Shown piece after piece: positions 1 to 7,413 of a DNA stretch of 12,731 nucleotides (within the stretch, counting starts at the first letter, position 1; each line of letters starts with the position of its first letter). The DNA comes from Hyphomicrobiaceae bacterium UBA4118 (GTDB lineage: Bacteria; Pseudomonadota; Alphaproteobacteria; Rhizobiales; Methyloligellaceae): positions 1 through 12,731 of the forward strand of contig DFXC01000117.1 in NCBI GenBank assembly GCA_002383105.1, in the 5' to 3' direction. Both the position numbers and the translations under genes were made by a program. Below the pieces are notes generated by a model. It was not told the origin of the DNA and did not search any database. It saw only the letters and a program-made list of their open reading frames with translations.

Positions 1-2
1 GC

Positions 3-314
3 ATCGTGGTCACGTGCCAGAACGAGCGGTCGCAGCACAAGAACCGCGCCACGGCCTGGGCAATGCTGCGCGCGCGCCTTTACGAGGCCGAGCTAAAGCG
101 TCGGGAGGAGGAGGCGCAGGCCGCCGCCGCCGCCAAGTCCGACATCGGCTTCGGCCATCAGATCCGGTCTTACGTGCTGCAGCCCTATCAGCTCGTGAAG
201 GACTTGCGGACAGGCATCGAGAGCACCAACCCCGCGGCGGTGCTCGACGGCGACATCGACCGCTTCATCGAGGCGGCCCTCGCCGAACGCATCCACGCCG
301 ACGCGAAAGCTTAA
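3..314 (+). CDS. prfB: Peptide chain release factor 2 (RF2), C-terminal part, cut by window edge
   Basis: Class I release factor that recognises UGA and UAA stop codons and triggers peptidyl-tRNA hydrolysis on the ribosome. Only the last 103 codons are present; the gene enters from the left edge in the frame that begins at base 3. The visible part opens inside the conserved segment just after the catalytic GGQ loop ([18 protein letters not shown]). It then shows the RF2-type stretch [18 protein letters not shown] and [14 protein letters not shown]1 has a different sequence here (SERIRTYNFPQ), so RF2 is well supported. The GGQ motif and the stop-codon recognition domain lie outside the window, so completeness cannot be judged. 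It ends with TAA and converges on the bactofilin gene across a 47-bp gap with no convincing terminator. Confidence 0.95.
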   Translation: MVVTCQNERSQHKNRATAWAMLRARLYEAELKRREEEAQAAAAAKSDIGFGHQIRSYVLQPYQLVKDLRTGIESTNPAAVLDGDIDRFIEAALAERIHADAKA

Positions 315-361
315 ACGCCTTCGTGCCCCTTAGGGGTGGGTCCTCGAAAAGCCTGCCTGCG

Positions 362-946
362 CTATTCCGCGGCGCGAGTCGAATGCGTGCTGGCGCCGCT
401 CGGCGTGCTCACGTGCTCCGTAGGCCGCGAGTCGAAGCTTGCGGGCCGTGCATCGGAACGGGGGCTGCCGGCGGTCGAGGAAGCCGTCTTGATCTCCGCC
501 AGCGGATCGTCGGAGCGGCGTGACTTCCCTTCGAAATACGCACCTTGCTCGATGGCGAGGCTCTGGTGGAAAATGTCACCCTCGACGTGGGACTGCGCTT
601 GTAGCGTGACGCGCAAGCCCCTGATCGAGCCGACCACGCGGCCGCGCACCACGATATCTTCGGCGATGACACTGCCCATCACCTGCGACTTGTCGCCGAG
701 CAGCAGCGAGCCGCAATGGATATCGCCCTGGATCTCGCCGTCGACCTGGATCTCGCCCTTGGAATTGACGTTGCCGATGATGGTGAGGTCCTCGCCGATG
801 ATGGACGGGACCATCTTGCTCGCACTTGGGCCGGGACTCTTGGCAGCATAAGTCGCCGGCCGTTCGGTGAAGGGCGTCTTCGCCTCTCCCATCACGCCCC
901 CCATCTTCGTCACACTTTCGCCGGGCTCGGGCTTCTTGGTGAACAT
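362..946 (-). CDS. Bactofilin (polymer-forming cytoskeletal protein, DUF583)
   Basis: Predicted 194-residue bactofilin. The family self-assembles without nucleotide into filaments or sheets, often membrane-associated, that localise cell-wall enzymes or shape cell extensions. The central part, about residues 46-143, has the regular short beta-strand/glycine pattern of the right-handed beta-helix core: PSIIGEDLTIIGNV, GEIQVDGEIQGDI, VVRGRVVGSIRG, SHVEGDIFHQSL, EQGAYFEGKS. The flanks are low-complexity. The N-terminal tail of about 45 residues is rich in K, P and S, and the C-terminal tail of about 50 is rich in Ser, Thr, Arg and Ala, as usual for these proteins. The ATG start is backed by a strong Shine-Dalgarno GGGAGG (bases 955-960 on the complement), 8 nt upstream. 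It is divergent from the DUF3971 envelope gene. Its exact role (shape, stalk, wall synthesis) cannot be read from the sequence. Confidence 0.9.
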   Translation of the reverse strand: MFTKKPEPGESVTKMGGVMGEAKTPFTERPATYAAKSPGPSASKMVPSIIGEDLTIIGNVNSKGEIQVDGEIQGDIHCGSLLLGDKSQVMGSVIAEDIVVRGRVVGSIRGLRVTLQAQSHVEGDIFHQSLAIEQGAYFEGKSRRSDDPLAEIKTASSTAGSPRSDARPASFDSRPTEHVSTPSGASTHSTRAAE

Positions 947-1408
947 ACGTGGTACCTCCCCATCGGATACTATGACGCCGCGCCGAAGACCTCCTTGGCG
1001 CTAGGCTCGCGACTTACAACCGTAGGTCGCTTAAAGGGATTGTCGCGGAGTTTCCCGTCTGAGGGCCAACACCCAGCGCCCACTCCTTCCGCCGACAATA
1101 TCGCCTCGCCTTGCCGTTGTCATCGGGGTTCTCCCCCGGCATGCTGACGCGTCGGCCGGGATGGCTAAGCCTTGGCGGAAGCTTGGGGAACCGCCTTCCT
1201 TTGGCCGATTTTGGCGCCTCCTATGCAACAAGCCCTTAGCCTCGCATTGGGCGCCGTGGGAACGAGGTCGCTTGAGGGGGTTCGAGAGGCTTGCCTTGGG
1301 GGGATGCCGACATAGGACTATGAGCAGACCCACGCGTCGCTTTCTGTCCAAAAGCGAGGCCGTCTGCGCGTTTCGTTGCTCGCGACCTGCCTTTAGGGCA
1401 GGGCGGCA
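947..1408. other. 462-bp divergent intergenic region between bactofilin and DUF3971 genes
   Basis: This gap must hold the promoters of both flanking genes, but I find no confident -35/-10 pair on either strand. It has several short inverted repeats. CCCGGC (1135-1140) pairs with GCCGGG (1155-1160) around the palindrome GACGCGTC. CCTGCC (1386-1391) pairs with GGCAGG (1397-1402), directly before the ATG at 1409. There is also a loose direct repeat, AGGTCGCTTAAAGGG near 1024 and AGGTCGCTTGAGGGG near 1265. Small open frames exist on both strands (1161-1454 plus, 1031-1432 minus), but neither gives a recognisable protein. I see no tRNA or known small RNA. Confidence 0.5.
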
Positions 1409-4400
1409 ATGCGCTCCGACGGCCTTGGTCATGGCGGGGCCATCGACCGAATGAACGAGCCGATCTCAGACGCTCTCGTGAAGTTGACCACCGAAGGTGG
1501 CAAGGCGCTGCTGGCGTTGCCCGGGCGCGGCCGGGCGCTCGTGAGGCGAGTCCCCGCGCCGGTTCAGATCGAGCTCAGGAAATTGTCCTCGCGCGGCGCC
1601 CATGTCTGCCGCGAGATCTTCGCCGGCATTCTGGTGGTGGGGCTCGTCGCCATCGTTGCCGGCTATGGGCGGCTCGGCCGCGGCCCGATCTCGCTCCCGA
1701 CCCTCGTTCCCTCCATCGAGGCGGCGATCAACGGGGAGCTGTCCGACCTGCATGTGAAGATCGACGACGCGATTCTGCAGCGTACGGCCGACGGACCGGG
1801 CGTCCTGTTTCGCCTGCGCAATATAAGGTTGATCGACAAGGACGGCTCGATCCTCGCCCAGGCGCCGCTTGCGGCCATCGGCTTGAGCGGCAGCGCGCTT
1901 CTGTCCGGGCGCATTGCTCCGGGAAGCGTCGACTTCATCGGCCCGCGGCTTTTGCTCTTCTATGATTCCGACCGGGGCCTGTCGCTCAGCTTCTCAAAGA
2001 CCGCGGCGGGCGAGAACGAGACGGTGATTCGCGGCTCGCTGCCGGCGGGCGAGCCCCCGGGCGAGGGGCTTGCGGCGCCGGCGCCAGAAACGATCATCGC
2101 CAAGCGCCAGGGCGCTCCCTTGAGCGGCGCCCGGAGCCTTGACGTGACCAGCACCATCGCCGAGGTGTTCGAGCGCGCCCGCAGCGGCAATACCTCCTAT
2201 TTGACACGGTTCGGCGTCAAGAACGCGCTGGTCGTGCTCAGTCAGAACGGCACCCAGACCTCGTGGCAGGTGCCGGATTTCTCCGTCGATCTCGAGCACA
2301 AGGACAACCGGAGCCTCCTCGTCGGCCAAGCCAATATCGCCTCGACCAAAGGCGATTGGCAGCTCGAGGTCCGCACCGAGCAGCGCACCAGGCGGCAGAG
2401 CCTCACCATCACCGCTCTCATCCAGAATCTCGTCCCCTCGGGCCTTGCCGGCAACTTCCCCTCACTCGGTGCGCTCAAGGCCCTCGACCTGCCGGTCCTG
2501 GGGGAGGCCACCGTCGAGCTGTCCGATTCCGGCAAGTTCCTGTCAGGCGATGCCAAGCTCAAATTGGCGTCCGGCCAGATCACGCCGCCTTGGGACCCCG
2601 ATACGCCCGTGCGCATCGACTATGGCGATCTGCATATTCGCTATCTGAAAGAGACGGACGTGGTCGAGATCGCGCCCTCGATCCTCGTTTGGGGAGCGAG
2701 CAAGGCCACCATCAGCGGTGAGTTCCACCCGGTGCGCGACACCAACAACACGCCGACCTCCTGGAACTTCACCTTGAAGGCCGACGATGCGGTGCTCGCC
2801 GTCGAGGAGTATGGGCTTAAGCCCATGAAGATCGATGAATGGTCGGCGACGGGAAGCGTCGCGCCGCAAAGCGGGCGGCTGACGTTCTCCCGCTTGGCCA
2901 TTCGCTCAGGGACCGCCTCGGTCGCACTATCCGGCAGCATTGTAGATGCTCCCGGGTCGCCGGAGGTCCACCTGGTGGGCGAGGTGAGCCCGATGCCGGT
3001 CGACACCCTCAAGCGGTTCTGGCCCAAATTTGTTGCCGGCAAGGCGCGGACTTGGGCCCTGGAGCAGGTGGCCGGCGGCCAGGTTTTGGGCGGCAAGTTC
3101 AACGTGAATTTGGCCGCGGGCGAGCTCGCCCAGATCCAAGAGGGGGCCGAGGTTCCTGCCGAAGCCGCAACCGCCGAGATCAATTTTGCCGGCATGAGCA
3201 TCACCTACCTCGACAAGATGCCACCGGTCCTCACCGGCGCCGCCAAGCTCATGGTGTCGGGGGCAAAGTTCTCCGTCGACATCCCCCAAGGCAAGATCGT
3301 CGTGCCGTCGGGGCAGGAGATTGCGCTCAGCGAAGGCCGCTTCTACATCCCCGACCTCCACCAGGACCCGCAACAAGCCGAGATCGCGTTCAAGGCGAAC
3401 GGCGCCACGCCGACGGTGCTTGAGCTTCTCGACCACGAGCCGCTCGGCTATATCCAGAGGGTCGGCCTGAAGCCGGACTTCCTGGGCGGGAGCGCCGATG
3501 GCGCCTTCACCCTGTCGATGCCAGTGAGGACAGACCTCCAGCTGGATGAGATCAAGTACCGGGGGGCGGCGCGGCTCAATGATGCCATCGCCTCGAACCT
3601 TGTCGGCAATATCGACATCGAGGGCGGCGCGCTGGATGTAAACATCACCGAAGAGGCGGTCGAGGCCAAGGGCGAGATCAGCATCAAAGGGGTGCCAGCC
3701 GAGCTTGCTTGGCAGCGTATCTTCCACGCCCCCGACGACCGCCAGCCACCGATCAGAGTGACGGCCAATCTCGACGAGGCCTCGCGCGAGAAGCTCGGGA
3801 TCAAGGTCAATCACCTGGTGCATGGCCCGACCCCCGTAACCATGACCATCGCCGGACTTGGCAAGCGCGCCATGAGCATGCAGGCCGACCTCACCGACGC
3901 GCGGCTCCTCTTCGGCAGCATCGGCTGGACCAAGCCGGCAGGCCGCACCGCAAGTATTCAATTCGACGTCGTGCCGAAGGAGGACGGCTCGACCGATCTC
4001 GATAATCTCGCCATTCTCGGCGACGATATCGCCATCCGTGGCGGGATCGCGCTCGACCCCGAGCAGCACCTCAAGGAGTTCTATTTCTCCGACTTCTCGG
4101 TCAACCGCCAAACCCATATGGAGATCAACGCCATCGTCCGCGACGACAAAGTGCTCGAGATCAAGGCGGAGGGCCCGAGCTACGACGGCAAGCAGTTCTT
4201 TCAGTCCCTGTTTTCGGCAGGCCAGCTTGCCGAGGACGTCTCGACGGAACCCGCCGACCCGTTCGGGGTCGATCTCACCGCGCAGGTCGGCACGGTCGCA
4301 GGCTTCTACGACACGACGGCGAAAGACGTGCACGTGACGTTGAAGAAGCGCAATGGCCGGCTGGTTGCGCTCGAGGCCACCGGTCAGCTGAACGGTAAGA

Positions 4401-5095
4401 CCCCCGCGGCGGTCAAGATCGAGGAAGGTGACGGCGCGCGCTGGATCAAAGCCGAAGCGCGCGACGCCGGCGCTGCCTTCCGCCTCGTCGGCTTCTATCC
4501 AAGCGTTGAGGGCGGTGAGGCGTCGCTGGAGGTCAATCTCGACGCGGGCAGTCCTGGGGCGAAGAGCGGGACGCTGTGGGCGCGCGACTTCACCGTGCTC
4601 GGCGATTCGGTGGTGAACGACGTGCTGACCGACCCGAGCTCCACGGCAGTCTTGGGCGAGCGCAGGCCGCAGACCACGCAACAGCGCATTGCCTTCAAGC
4701 AGTTGCGGGCTCCCTTCTCCGTGGGCGGCGGCAAATTCAAGCTAACGGACGCCTATATGAACGGACCCATGCTCGGCGCCACCATGCGCGGCACGGTCGA
4801 CTTCAAGGCGAAGACGGTCGAGCTCGGCGGCACCTACGTGCCGCTCTATGGCCTGAACTCGGCGCTCGGAGCCATCCCCATTCTTGGCAAGGTGCTCATC
4901 GGCCGTCAGGGGGAGGGGGTGGTGGGCATCACCTTCGCGGTCAAGGGTAGTCTCGACGACCCCACGGTTCTGGTGAATCCCATATCGGTTATGACGCCGG
5001 GTATCTTCAGGCAGATCTTCGATTTCACCGGCTCGGTCCCAGACAAGCCGCCGCCACCCTCATCCGCCTCCGGCCTCGATGCACCTGCGCAGTAG
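1409..5095 (+). CDS. Large AsmA/YhdP-like envelope protein (DUF3971 and AsmA-like C-terminal domains)
   Basis: Predicted 1228-residue inner-membrane-anchored, mostly periplasmic protein. A basic N-terminal segment (residues 1-68) precedes one hydrophobic helix (about 69-87, EIFAGILVVGLVAIVAGYG). The rest is a long array of beta-rich segments. The C-terminal part, about residues 1100-1210, carries the AsmA/YhdP-type signature: GGGKFKLTDAYMNGPMLGAT, then LNSALGAIPILGKVLIG and DPTVLVNPISVMTPGI. A short proline-rich tail closes it. In the AsmA-like clan (YhdP, TamB) such proteins form grooved beta structures that bridge the envelope and are implicated in phospholipid transport to the outer membrane; the same role here is inference. 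The start is uncertain: ATG 1409 has a GGGCAGGG-like sequence just upstream, inside a small hairpin, and ATG 1451 (residue 15) is an alternative. It ends 15 bp from the convergent tyrS. No frameshift is seen. Confidence 0.85.
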   Translation: MRSDGLGHGGAIDRMNEPISDALVKLTTEGGKALLALPGRGRALVRRVPAPVQIELRKLSSRGAHVCREIFAGILVVGLVAIVAGYGRLGRGPISLPTLVPSIEAAINGELSDLHVKIDDAILQRTADGPGVLFRLRNIRLIDKDGSILAQAPLAAIGLSGSALLSGRIAPGSVDFIGPRLLLFYDSDRGLSLSFSKTAAGENETVIRGSLPAGEPPGEGLAAPAPETIIAKRQGAPLSGARSLDVTSTIAEVFERARSGNTSYLTRFGVKNALVVLSQNGTQTSWQVPDFSVDLEHKDNRSLLVGQANIASTKGDWQLEVRTEQRTRRQSLTITALIQNLVPSGLAGNFPSLGALKALDLPVLGEATVELSDSGKFLSGDAKLKLASGQITPPWDPDTPVRIDYGDLHIRYLKETDVVEIAPSILVWGASKATISGEFHPVRDTNNTPTSWNFTLKADDAVLAVEEYGLKPMKIDEWSATGSVAPQSGRLTFSRLAIRSGTASVALSGSIVDAPGSPEVHLVGEVSPMPVDTLKRFWPKFVAGKARTWALEQVAGGQVLGGKFNVNLAAGELAQIQEGAEVPAEAATAEINFAGMSITYLDKMPPVLTGAAKLMVSGAKFSVDIPQGKIVVPSGQEIALSEGRFYIPDLHQDPQQAEIAFKANGATPTVLELLDHEPLGYIQRVGLKPDFLGGSADGAFTLSMPVRTDLQLDEIKYRGAARLNDAIASNLVGNIDIEGGALDVNITEEAVEAKGEISIKGVPAELAWQRIFHAPDDRQPPIRVTANLDEASREKLGIKVNHLVHGPTPVTMTIAGLGKRAMSMQADLTDARLLFGSIGWTKPAGRTASIQFDVVPKEDGSTDLDNLAILGDDIAIRGGIALDPEQHLKEFYFSDFSVNRQTHMEINAIVRDDKVLEIKAEGPSYDGKQFFQSLFSAGQLAEDVSTEPADPFGVDLTAQVGTVAGFYDTTAKDVHVTLKKRNGRLVALEATGQLNGKTPAAVKIEEGDGARWIKAEARDAGAAFRLVGFYPSVEGGEASLEVNLDAGSPGAKSGTLWARDFTVLGDSVVNDVLTDPSSTAVLGERRPQTTQQRIAFKQLRAPFSVGGGKFKLTDAYMNGPMLGATMRGTVDFKAKTVELGGTYVPLYGLNSALGAIPILGKVLIGRQGEGVVGITFAVKGSLDDPTVLVNPISVMTPGIFRQIFDFTGSVPDKPPPPSSASGLDAPAQ

Positions 5096-5110
5096 GGCCC
5101 CGTTCGAGCC

Positions 5111-6364
5111 TCACGTCGGCCTGATGAGCACGTGCCGCTTCTTGCCGAACGAAAGCTTGATCACGCCGTCTCCCGTGAGATCGGAGACGGTGAGGAGCCG
5201 CCGCTCATCGGTGACGGCCACGTCGTTCACCTTGAGCCCGCCCCCCTTGATCTGACGCCTGGCCTCGCCGGTCGATTGGACGAAGCCCACCAGCACGCTC
5301 GCGCTCAGCACGCCGAGACCCTTTTCGAGGTCGGCGCGCGGTACGTGCACAGTGGGCAAGCTCGTGGTGGTCTCGCCTTGCTCGAAGGTGGCCCGCGCCG
5401 TCTCTGCCGCGCGGTCGGCGGCATCGCGCCCATGGACCAGCGCGGTCGCCTCGGTGGCGAGGATCTTCTTCGCCTCGTTGAGCTCGGCCCCTTTGAGCTT
5501 GGCGAGGTTGCCGACCTCTTTCAGCGGAAGCTCGGTGAAGAGCTTGAGGAAGCGCTCCACGTCGCCGTCCTCGGTGTTCCGCCAATATTGCCAGTAGTCG
5601 TAAGGGGAGAGCATATCGGGGTTGAGCCACACCGCCCCTGACGCGGTCTTTCCCATCTTGGCGCCCGACGCGGTGGTCAGCAGAGGGGAGGTGACCCCGA
5701 ACAGCTCGACGCCGTCGGCACGGCGCCCGAGCTCGATGCCGCTCACGATGTTTCCCCACTGGTCCGATCCGCCGAGCTGCAAGCGGCAGCCAAGTCTCCG
5801 CCACAGCTCGACGAAGTCGTAGGCCTGCAGCACCATGTAGTTGAACTCGATGAAGCTCAAAGGTTGCTCCCGCTCGAGCCTGAGCTTCACCGAATCGTAG
5901 GTCAGCATGCGGTTGACGCTGAAATGGCGGCCGTAGTCGCGTAGGAAATCGATATAGTTCAGCGCGCCCAGCCAATCGGAATTGTTGACCATCACCGCAT
6001 CGCCGGGGCCATGGCCGAAGCTCAAGAATTTCCGGAAGACCGATTCGATGCCGGCAACGTTGGCGGCGATCTCGGCATCGCTCAAGAGCTTGCGCGCCTC
6101 GTCCTTGCCGGAGGGATCGCCGACCTTGGTGGTCCCGCCGCCGATCAGCACGACCGGGCGGTGCCCGGCCCGTTGCAGCTTGCGCAGCATCATGATGCTG
6201 ACGAGGTTGCCCACATGCAGGCTCGGCGCCGTGCAGTCGAAGCCGATATAGCCGGTGATGCGCTCGGACCGCGCGAGCCTGTCCAGGCCCGCCCCGTCAG
6301 TCGATTGGTGGATGAAGCCGCGGGCCTTAAGCTCGTGCAGGAAGTCCGATTTGACGGTGCTCAT
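5111..6364 (-). CDS. tyrS: Tyrosyl-tRNA synthetase
   Basis: Class I aminoacyl-tRNA synthetase that charges tRNA-Tyr with tyrosine at the expense of ATP in the cytoplasm. With the ATG at 6364 the product is 417 residues, close to the bacterial norm of about 420. Landmarks are YIGFD (39-43), the HIGH-equivalent HVGN (50-53), GDPSGKDE (82-89), the tyrosine-pocket region [10 protein letters not shown] (197-206) and the KMSKS-equivalent KMGKT (236-240). The C-terminal tRNA-binding S4 domain includes the segment around [16 protein letters not shown]. An in-frame TTG at 6385 would add seven residues. I prefer the ATG because the protein then begins MSTVKSDFL, like relatives, although neither start has a clear Shine-Dalgarno. 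It lies 109 bp downstream of the hydrolase gene on the same strand, so readthrough from there is possible, and converges tightly with the DUF3971 gene. Confidence 0.96.
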   Translation of the reverse strand: MSTVKSDFLHELKARGFIHQSTDGAGLDRLARSERITGYIGFDCTAPSLHVGNLVSIMMLRKLQRAGHRPVVLIGGGTTKVGDPSGKDEARKLLSDAEIAANVAGIESVFRKFLSFGHGPGDAVMVNNSDWLGALNYIDFLRDYGRHFSVNRMLTYDSVKLRLEREQPLSFIEFNYMVLQAYDFVELWRRLGCRLQLGGSDQWGNIVSGIELGRRADGVELFGVTSPLLTTASGAKMGKTASGAVWLNPDMLSPYDYWQYWRNTEDGDVERFLKLFTELPLKEVGNLAKLKGAELNEAKKILATEATALVHGRDAADRAAETARATFEQGETTTSLPTVHVPRADLEKGLGVLSASVLVGFVQSTGEARRQIKGGGLKVNDVAVTDERRLLTVSDLTGDGVIKLSFGKKRHVLIRPT

Positions 6365-6473
6365 GGGTGCGCCGGGCCGGCTCAAGGGAGTTCTCGAATT
6401 CGGCAGAGGCTGTATCAGGTTTGCGCCGTGAATGCACGGAGGGGAGTGCCGAAGTAGCCTTGACCAAGTCGCG

Positions 6474-7142
6474 CTAGGCGGCGGAGTCTTTCCGCTTCTT
6501 GCCCTTGCCGAGGCGCTTGTCGAGATAGGCGTCGACCACCTCCATGAGCCCGTCCATGCGGCCTTCGAAGAAGTGGTTGGCGTCGGGCACGGTCTGGTGG
6601 TCGATGACGATGCCCTTCTGCGTCTTGAGACGGTCCACGAGGCCGCGCACGGATTCCGTTGGCACGACTCGATCTTTCGCCCCGTTGACCATCAGCCCAG
6701 AGGACGGGCAGGGGGCAAGGAAGGTGAAGTCGTAAAGGTTGGCGGGGGGCGCGACCGAGATGAAGCCTTCGAGCTCCGGGCGCCGCATGAGGAGCTGCAT
6801 GGCGATCCAGGCGCCGAAGGATACCCCGGCGATCCAGCAAGTGGAGGCATCGGCATTATAGGCCTGCAGCCAATCGAGCGCGGTCGCCGCGTCGGCAAGC
6901 TCGCCCGGGCCGTTGTCGAATAGCCCCTCGCTCCGCCCCACGCCCCGGAAGTTGAAGCGGAGCACCGAGAAGCCCCGTTTCTGGAAGGCGTAATACAGGT
7001 GATAGACGACCTGGTTGTTCATCGTCCCGCCGAATTGCGGGTGGGGATGCAGGATGAGCGCGATGGGGGTGTTGGGTCCGCGCTCGTGATGGTAGCGGGC
7101 CTCGATCCGGCCGCCGGGGCCGCTGATATTCACTTCAGGCAT
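6474..7142 (-). CDS. Small alpha/beta hydrolase, COG2945 type
   Basis: Predicted 222-residue cytoplasmic alpha/beta-hydrolase; no signal peptide is visible. The nucleophile elbow is GVSFG (106-110), giving Ser108. Asp157 in GAKDRVVP and His190 in DANHFFEG complete a plausible catalytic triad. The motif [13 protein letters not shown] (31-43) and [11 protein letters not shown] (63-73) are characteristic of the small COG2945 family of predicted esterase/dienelactone-hydrolase-like enzymes. The substrate is unknown. The C-terminus is very basic (KGKKRKD). The ATG at 7142 has only a weak ribosome-binding sequence (GAGG about 10 nt upstream on the complement). It is divergent from the suf operon and shares the 271-bp control region with it, so some co-regulation is possible but not shown. 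The gene order hydrolase-tyrS on one strand does not reveal a functional link. Confidence 0.88.
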   Translation of the reverse strand: MPEVNISGPGGRIEARYHHERGPNTPIALILHPHPQFGGTMNNQVVYHLYYAFQKRGFSVLRFNFRGVGRSEGLFDNGPGELADAATALDWLQAYNADASTCWIAGVSFGAWIAMQLLMRRPELEGFISVAPPANLYDFTFLAPCPSSGLMVNGAKDRVVPTESVRGLVDRLKTQKGIVIDHQTVPDANHFFEGRMDGLMEVVDAYLDKRLGKGKKRKDSAA

Positions 7143-7233
7143 GAACCACTGGCCTCAACACCACGTTACACGGGAGCACCTCAGGGAGGGCACGCGCGGG
7201 GGAGTTGGGAAACGCGAACCGCCACCGCAAACC

Positions 7234-7262
7234 TTGACTCTGCCGCTCCGGAATCCTATAGA
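7234..7262 (+). promoter_or_regulatory. Predicted sigma70-type promoter of the suf operon
   Basis: TTGACT (7234-7239) and TATAGA (7257-7262) are separated by exactly 17 bp. This is a near-consensus housekeeping promoter and the clearest one in the window. Transcription would start around 7268-7270, giving a leader of about 145 nt before the ATG of the first suf gene at 7414. No other pair of comparable quality was seen in this divergent region on either strand. Confidence 0.72.
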
Positions 7263-7269
7263 ACTTAAG

Positions 7270-7286
7270 ATTAGAATTGTTCCAAA
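7270..7286 (+). promoter_or_regulatory. Irr/ICE-like iron operator at the suf transcription start
   Basis: ATTAGAATTGTTCCAAA matches the alphaproteobacterial iron control element recognised by the Fur-family regulator Irr (consensus TTTAGAA-N3-TTCTAAA) at 12 of 14 defined positions. It sits 8 bp downstream of the -10 box, over the predicted start site, where a bound protein would block transcription. Irr is known to act on suf operons in Agrobacterium- and Rhodobacter-type bacteria, so iron-dependent repression here is a reasonable inference. The site overlaps a perfect 19-bp inverted repeat (7274-7292), so another dimeric regulator cannot be excluded. Confidence 0.5.
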
Positions 7287-7305
7287 CAATTCCGCTCCTG
7301 GAACA
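7274..7305. repeat. Overlapping inverted repeats in the suf control region
   Basis: GAATTGTT (7274-7281) and AACAATTC (7285-7292) form a perfect 8-bp inverted repeat around CCA. A second perfect pair, TGTTCCA (7278-7284) and TGGAACA (7299-7305), uses the same central bases with a 14-bp spacer. Both lie between the predicted -10 box and the coding region, so they look like operator half-sites or leader-RNA structure. The binding protein cannot be named from sequence alone. Confidence 0.6.
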
Positions 7306-7383
7306 GCTGGGCACTCGGAGCGGTCCGAACTTCAGGCCGCGCTTCATAGCACGCGCGATAGGGGCTCGTGCAAGCGTTAACCG

Positions 7384-7398
7384 GCGGCACGTGGCCGC
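7384..7398 (+). other. Small hairpin in the suf leader before the first start codon
   Basis: GCGGC (7384-7388) and GCCGC (7394-7398) can pair around ACGTG, 15 nt before the ATG at 7414. The sequence between hairpin and start (GAGCTTCGGTAAAGC) has only a poor Shine-Dalgarno. Such a structure could modulate translation of the first gene, but a 5-bp stem in GC-rich DNA may be chance. Confidence 0.25.
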
Positions 7399-7413
7399 GA
7401 GCTTCGGTAAAGC

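Noticed and set aside
326..336. CCCC-TTA-GGGG as a terminator between prfB and the bactofilin
   Set aside because: The stem is only 4 bp with a 3-nt loop and there is no T-run on either strand.
336..851. A 171-codon plus-strand open frame opposite the bactofilin
   Set aside because: It is antisense to a clear bactofilin with a strong Shine-Dalgarno; the product is low-complexity and Ser/Pro-rich.
1276..1290. GGGGGTTCGAGAGGC, resembling a tRNA T-arm
   Set aside because: The sequence after the loop does not pair with the one before it, and no acceptor, D- or anticodon stems can be built around it.
1031..1432. Small open frames in the 947-1408 gap (133 codons minus; 97 codons plus at 1161-1454)
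   Set aside because: No recognisable domain, no good ribosome-binding site, Arg-rich composition typical of non-coding GC-rich DNA, and overlap with the DUF3971 start.
2927..4681. A 584-codon open frame on the minus strand opposite the DUF3971 gene
   Set aside because: It is antisense to a well-supported membrane/periplasmic protein with family signatures. Its product is rich in Arg, Asp, Leu and Val in the way expected for the complementary frame of GC-rich coding DNA, and it resembles no protein family.
6364..6385. TTG at 6385 as the tyrS start
   Set aside because: It adds seven residues not expected from relatives and has no better ribosome-binding site than ATG 6364, though it cannot be fully excluded.
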